Assembly: GCA_900551415.1 (NCBI GenBank)
Contig: URWB01000055.1
Span: forward strand, 1 to 14,364
From: an uncultured Eubacteriales bacterium
Lineage (GTDB): Bacteria > Bacillota > Clostridia > Peptostreptococcales > Anaerovoracaceae
Direction of reading: 5' to 3'
DNA length: 14,364 bases
Below, in pieces: positions 13,993 to 14,364 of this stretch. The position numbers were made by a program, and so were the translations under genes. Position 1 is the first letter of the stretch; the number at the start of each line of letters is the position of its first letter. The notes under the pieces were generated by a model. The model was not told the DNA's origin. It saw nothing but the letters and a program-made list of their open reading frames with translations, and ran no database searches.

Positions 13993-14364
13993 TGCGCAAA
14001 AATTCTCTTTCGTATCAAAGCTAATAATTCCTCCGCGAGCTTATCCTCCGGCACCGCGGATCTGACGATCTCTCCGTTCGCGAACAACAGACCCTGTCCA
14101 TCGCCTCCGGCAACGCCGAAGTCCGCTTCTCTGGCCTCTCCCGGTCCGTTGACCGCGCAGCCCATAACCGCCACCTTGATCGACGGATATCCCTTGGCAA
14201 GCAAAGCGTCCTCCAGCGGCGCGAGCTTCGCCTCCACCTCATTGGCAAGCGCCTCCAGATTGATCTTCGTTCTGCCGCAGGTCGGACACGACACCAGATC
14301 GATCGAGGATGTCCGCATCCCCAGCGTGCGCAGGATTTCCTTCGCAAACAGCACTTCTTCCACC
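13989..14364 (-). CDS. ispG: 4-hydroxy-3-methylbut-2-enyl diphosphate synthase, C-terminal part (runs off right edge)
   Basis: The last 124 codons of IspG (GcpE) are present. This [4Fe-4S] enzyme makes HMBPP in the methylerythritol phosphate route to isoprenoids. The iron-sulfur domain is clear: SCPTCGRT supplies two cysteines, MGCAVNGPGE supplies the third cysteine and, seven residues on, the glutamate that is the fourth cluster ligand in known IspG structures. The segments GEAREADFGVAGGDG and LFANGE follow as expected. The N-terminal TIM-barrel part lies beyond base 14364. The stop codon overlaps the polC start (ATGA). The order ispG-polC is common in clostridia, usually after dxr and rseP, which would be expected to the right of this window. 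Confidence 0.95.
   Translation of the reverse strand, partial: VEEVLFAKEILRTLGMRTSSIDLVSCPTCGRTKINLEALANEVEAKLAPLEDALLAKGYPSIKVAVMGCAVNGPGEAREADFGVAGGDGQGLLFANGEIVRSAVPEDKLAEELLALIRKRIFAQ

Overview
The window looks like part of the chromosome of an anaerobic Firmicutes (Clostridia-like) bacterium. The evidence is a PolC-type replicative DNA polymerase directly downstream of ispG, a CarD-family regulator, a Fur-family regulator heading a zinc ABC transporter operon, and an oxygen-sensitive glycyl radical enzyme beside a sodium-coupled amino acid transporter. No rRNA, tRNA, CRISPR array or intact insertion sequence is visible. The species cannot be named from the sequence.

Left block (1-3950, all minus strand). 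A neurotransmitter:sodium symporter (NSS) gene is followed after 12 bases by a 38-residue membrane peptide of the MetS type, and then by a glycyl radical enzyme (GRE) that runs off the left edge. Upstream of the transporter is a near-consensus sigma-54 promoter (-24/-12), and 140-290 bases further upstream lie three inverted repeats of the form TGTAT...ATACA, shaped like TyrR-class enhancer sites. Together this looks like an inducible uptake-and-cleavage unit for an amino acid or related amine. The substrate is not known from the sequence, and the GRE active-site motif (GCTEA) differs from the GCVEP of the well-known dehydratases and choline lyase.

Middle AT-rich stretch (3950-4890). Two related operator-like inverted repeats precede a decayed XRE-type repressor gene with an in-frame TGA. 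This is followed by a good terminator and about 340 bases with no recognisable gene. It looks like the scar of a lost small regulatory or mobile module.

Plus-strand block (4891-9286). A stand-alone calcineurin-like metallophosphoesterase is followed by a consensus promoter, a perfect 7-1-7 Fur-type operator, and the operon zur-znuA-znuC-znuB. In zinc shortage the regulator would release the operator and the high-affinity zinc importer would be made. A 133-base gap between znuA and znuC carries exact direct repeats. The znuB end overlaps the convergent carD gene by 59 bases.

Right block (9228-14364, minus strand). carD has its own extended -10 promoter. Upstream of it, ispG (partial) and polC are coupled by a 4-base overlap and end in an intrinsic terminator. 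This PolC lacks the DEDDh 3'-5' exonuclease domain that normally interrupts its PHP domain, keeps what looks like a full set of PHP metal ligands, and has a glycine-rich linker near the N-terminus. The strongest leads for follow-up are the exonuclease-less PolC and the sigma-54 controlled transporter/GRE unit.
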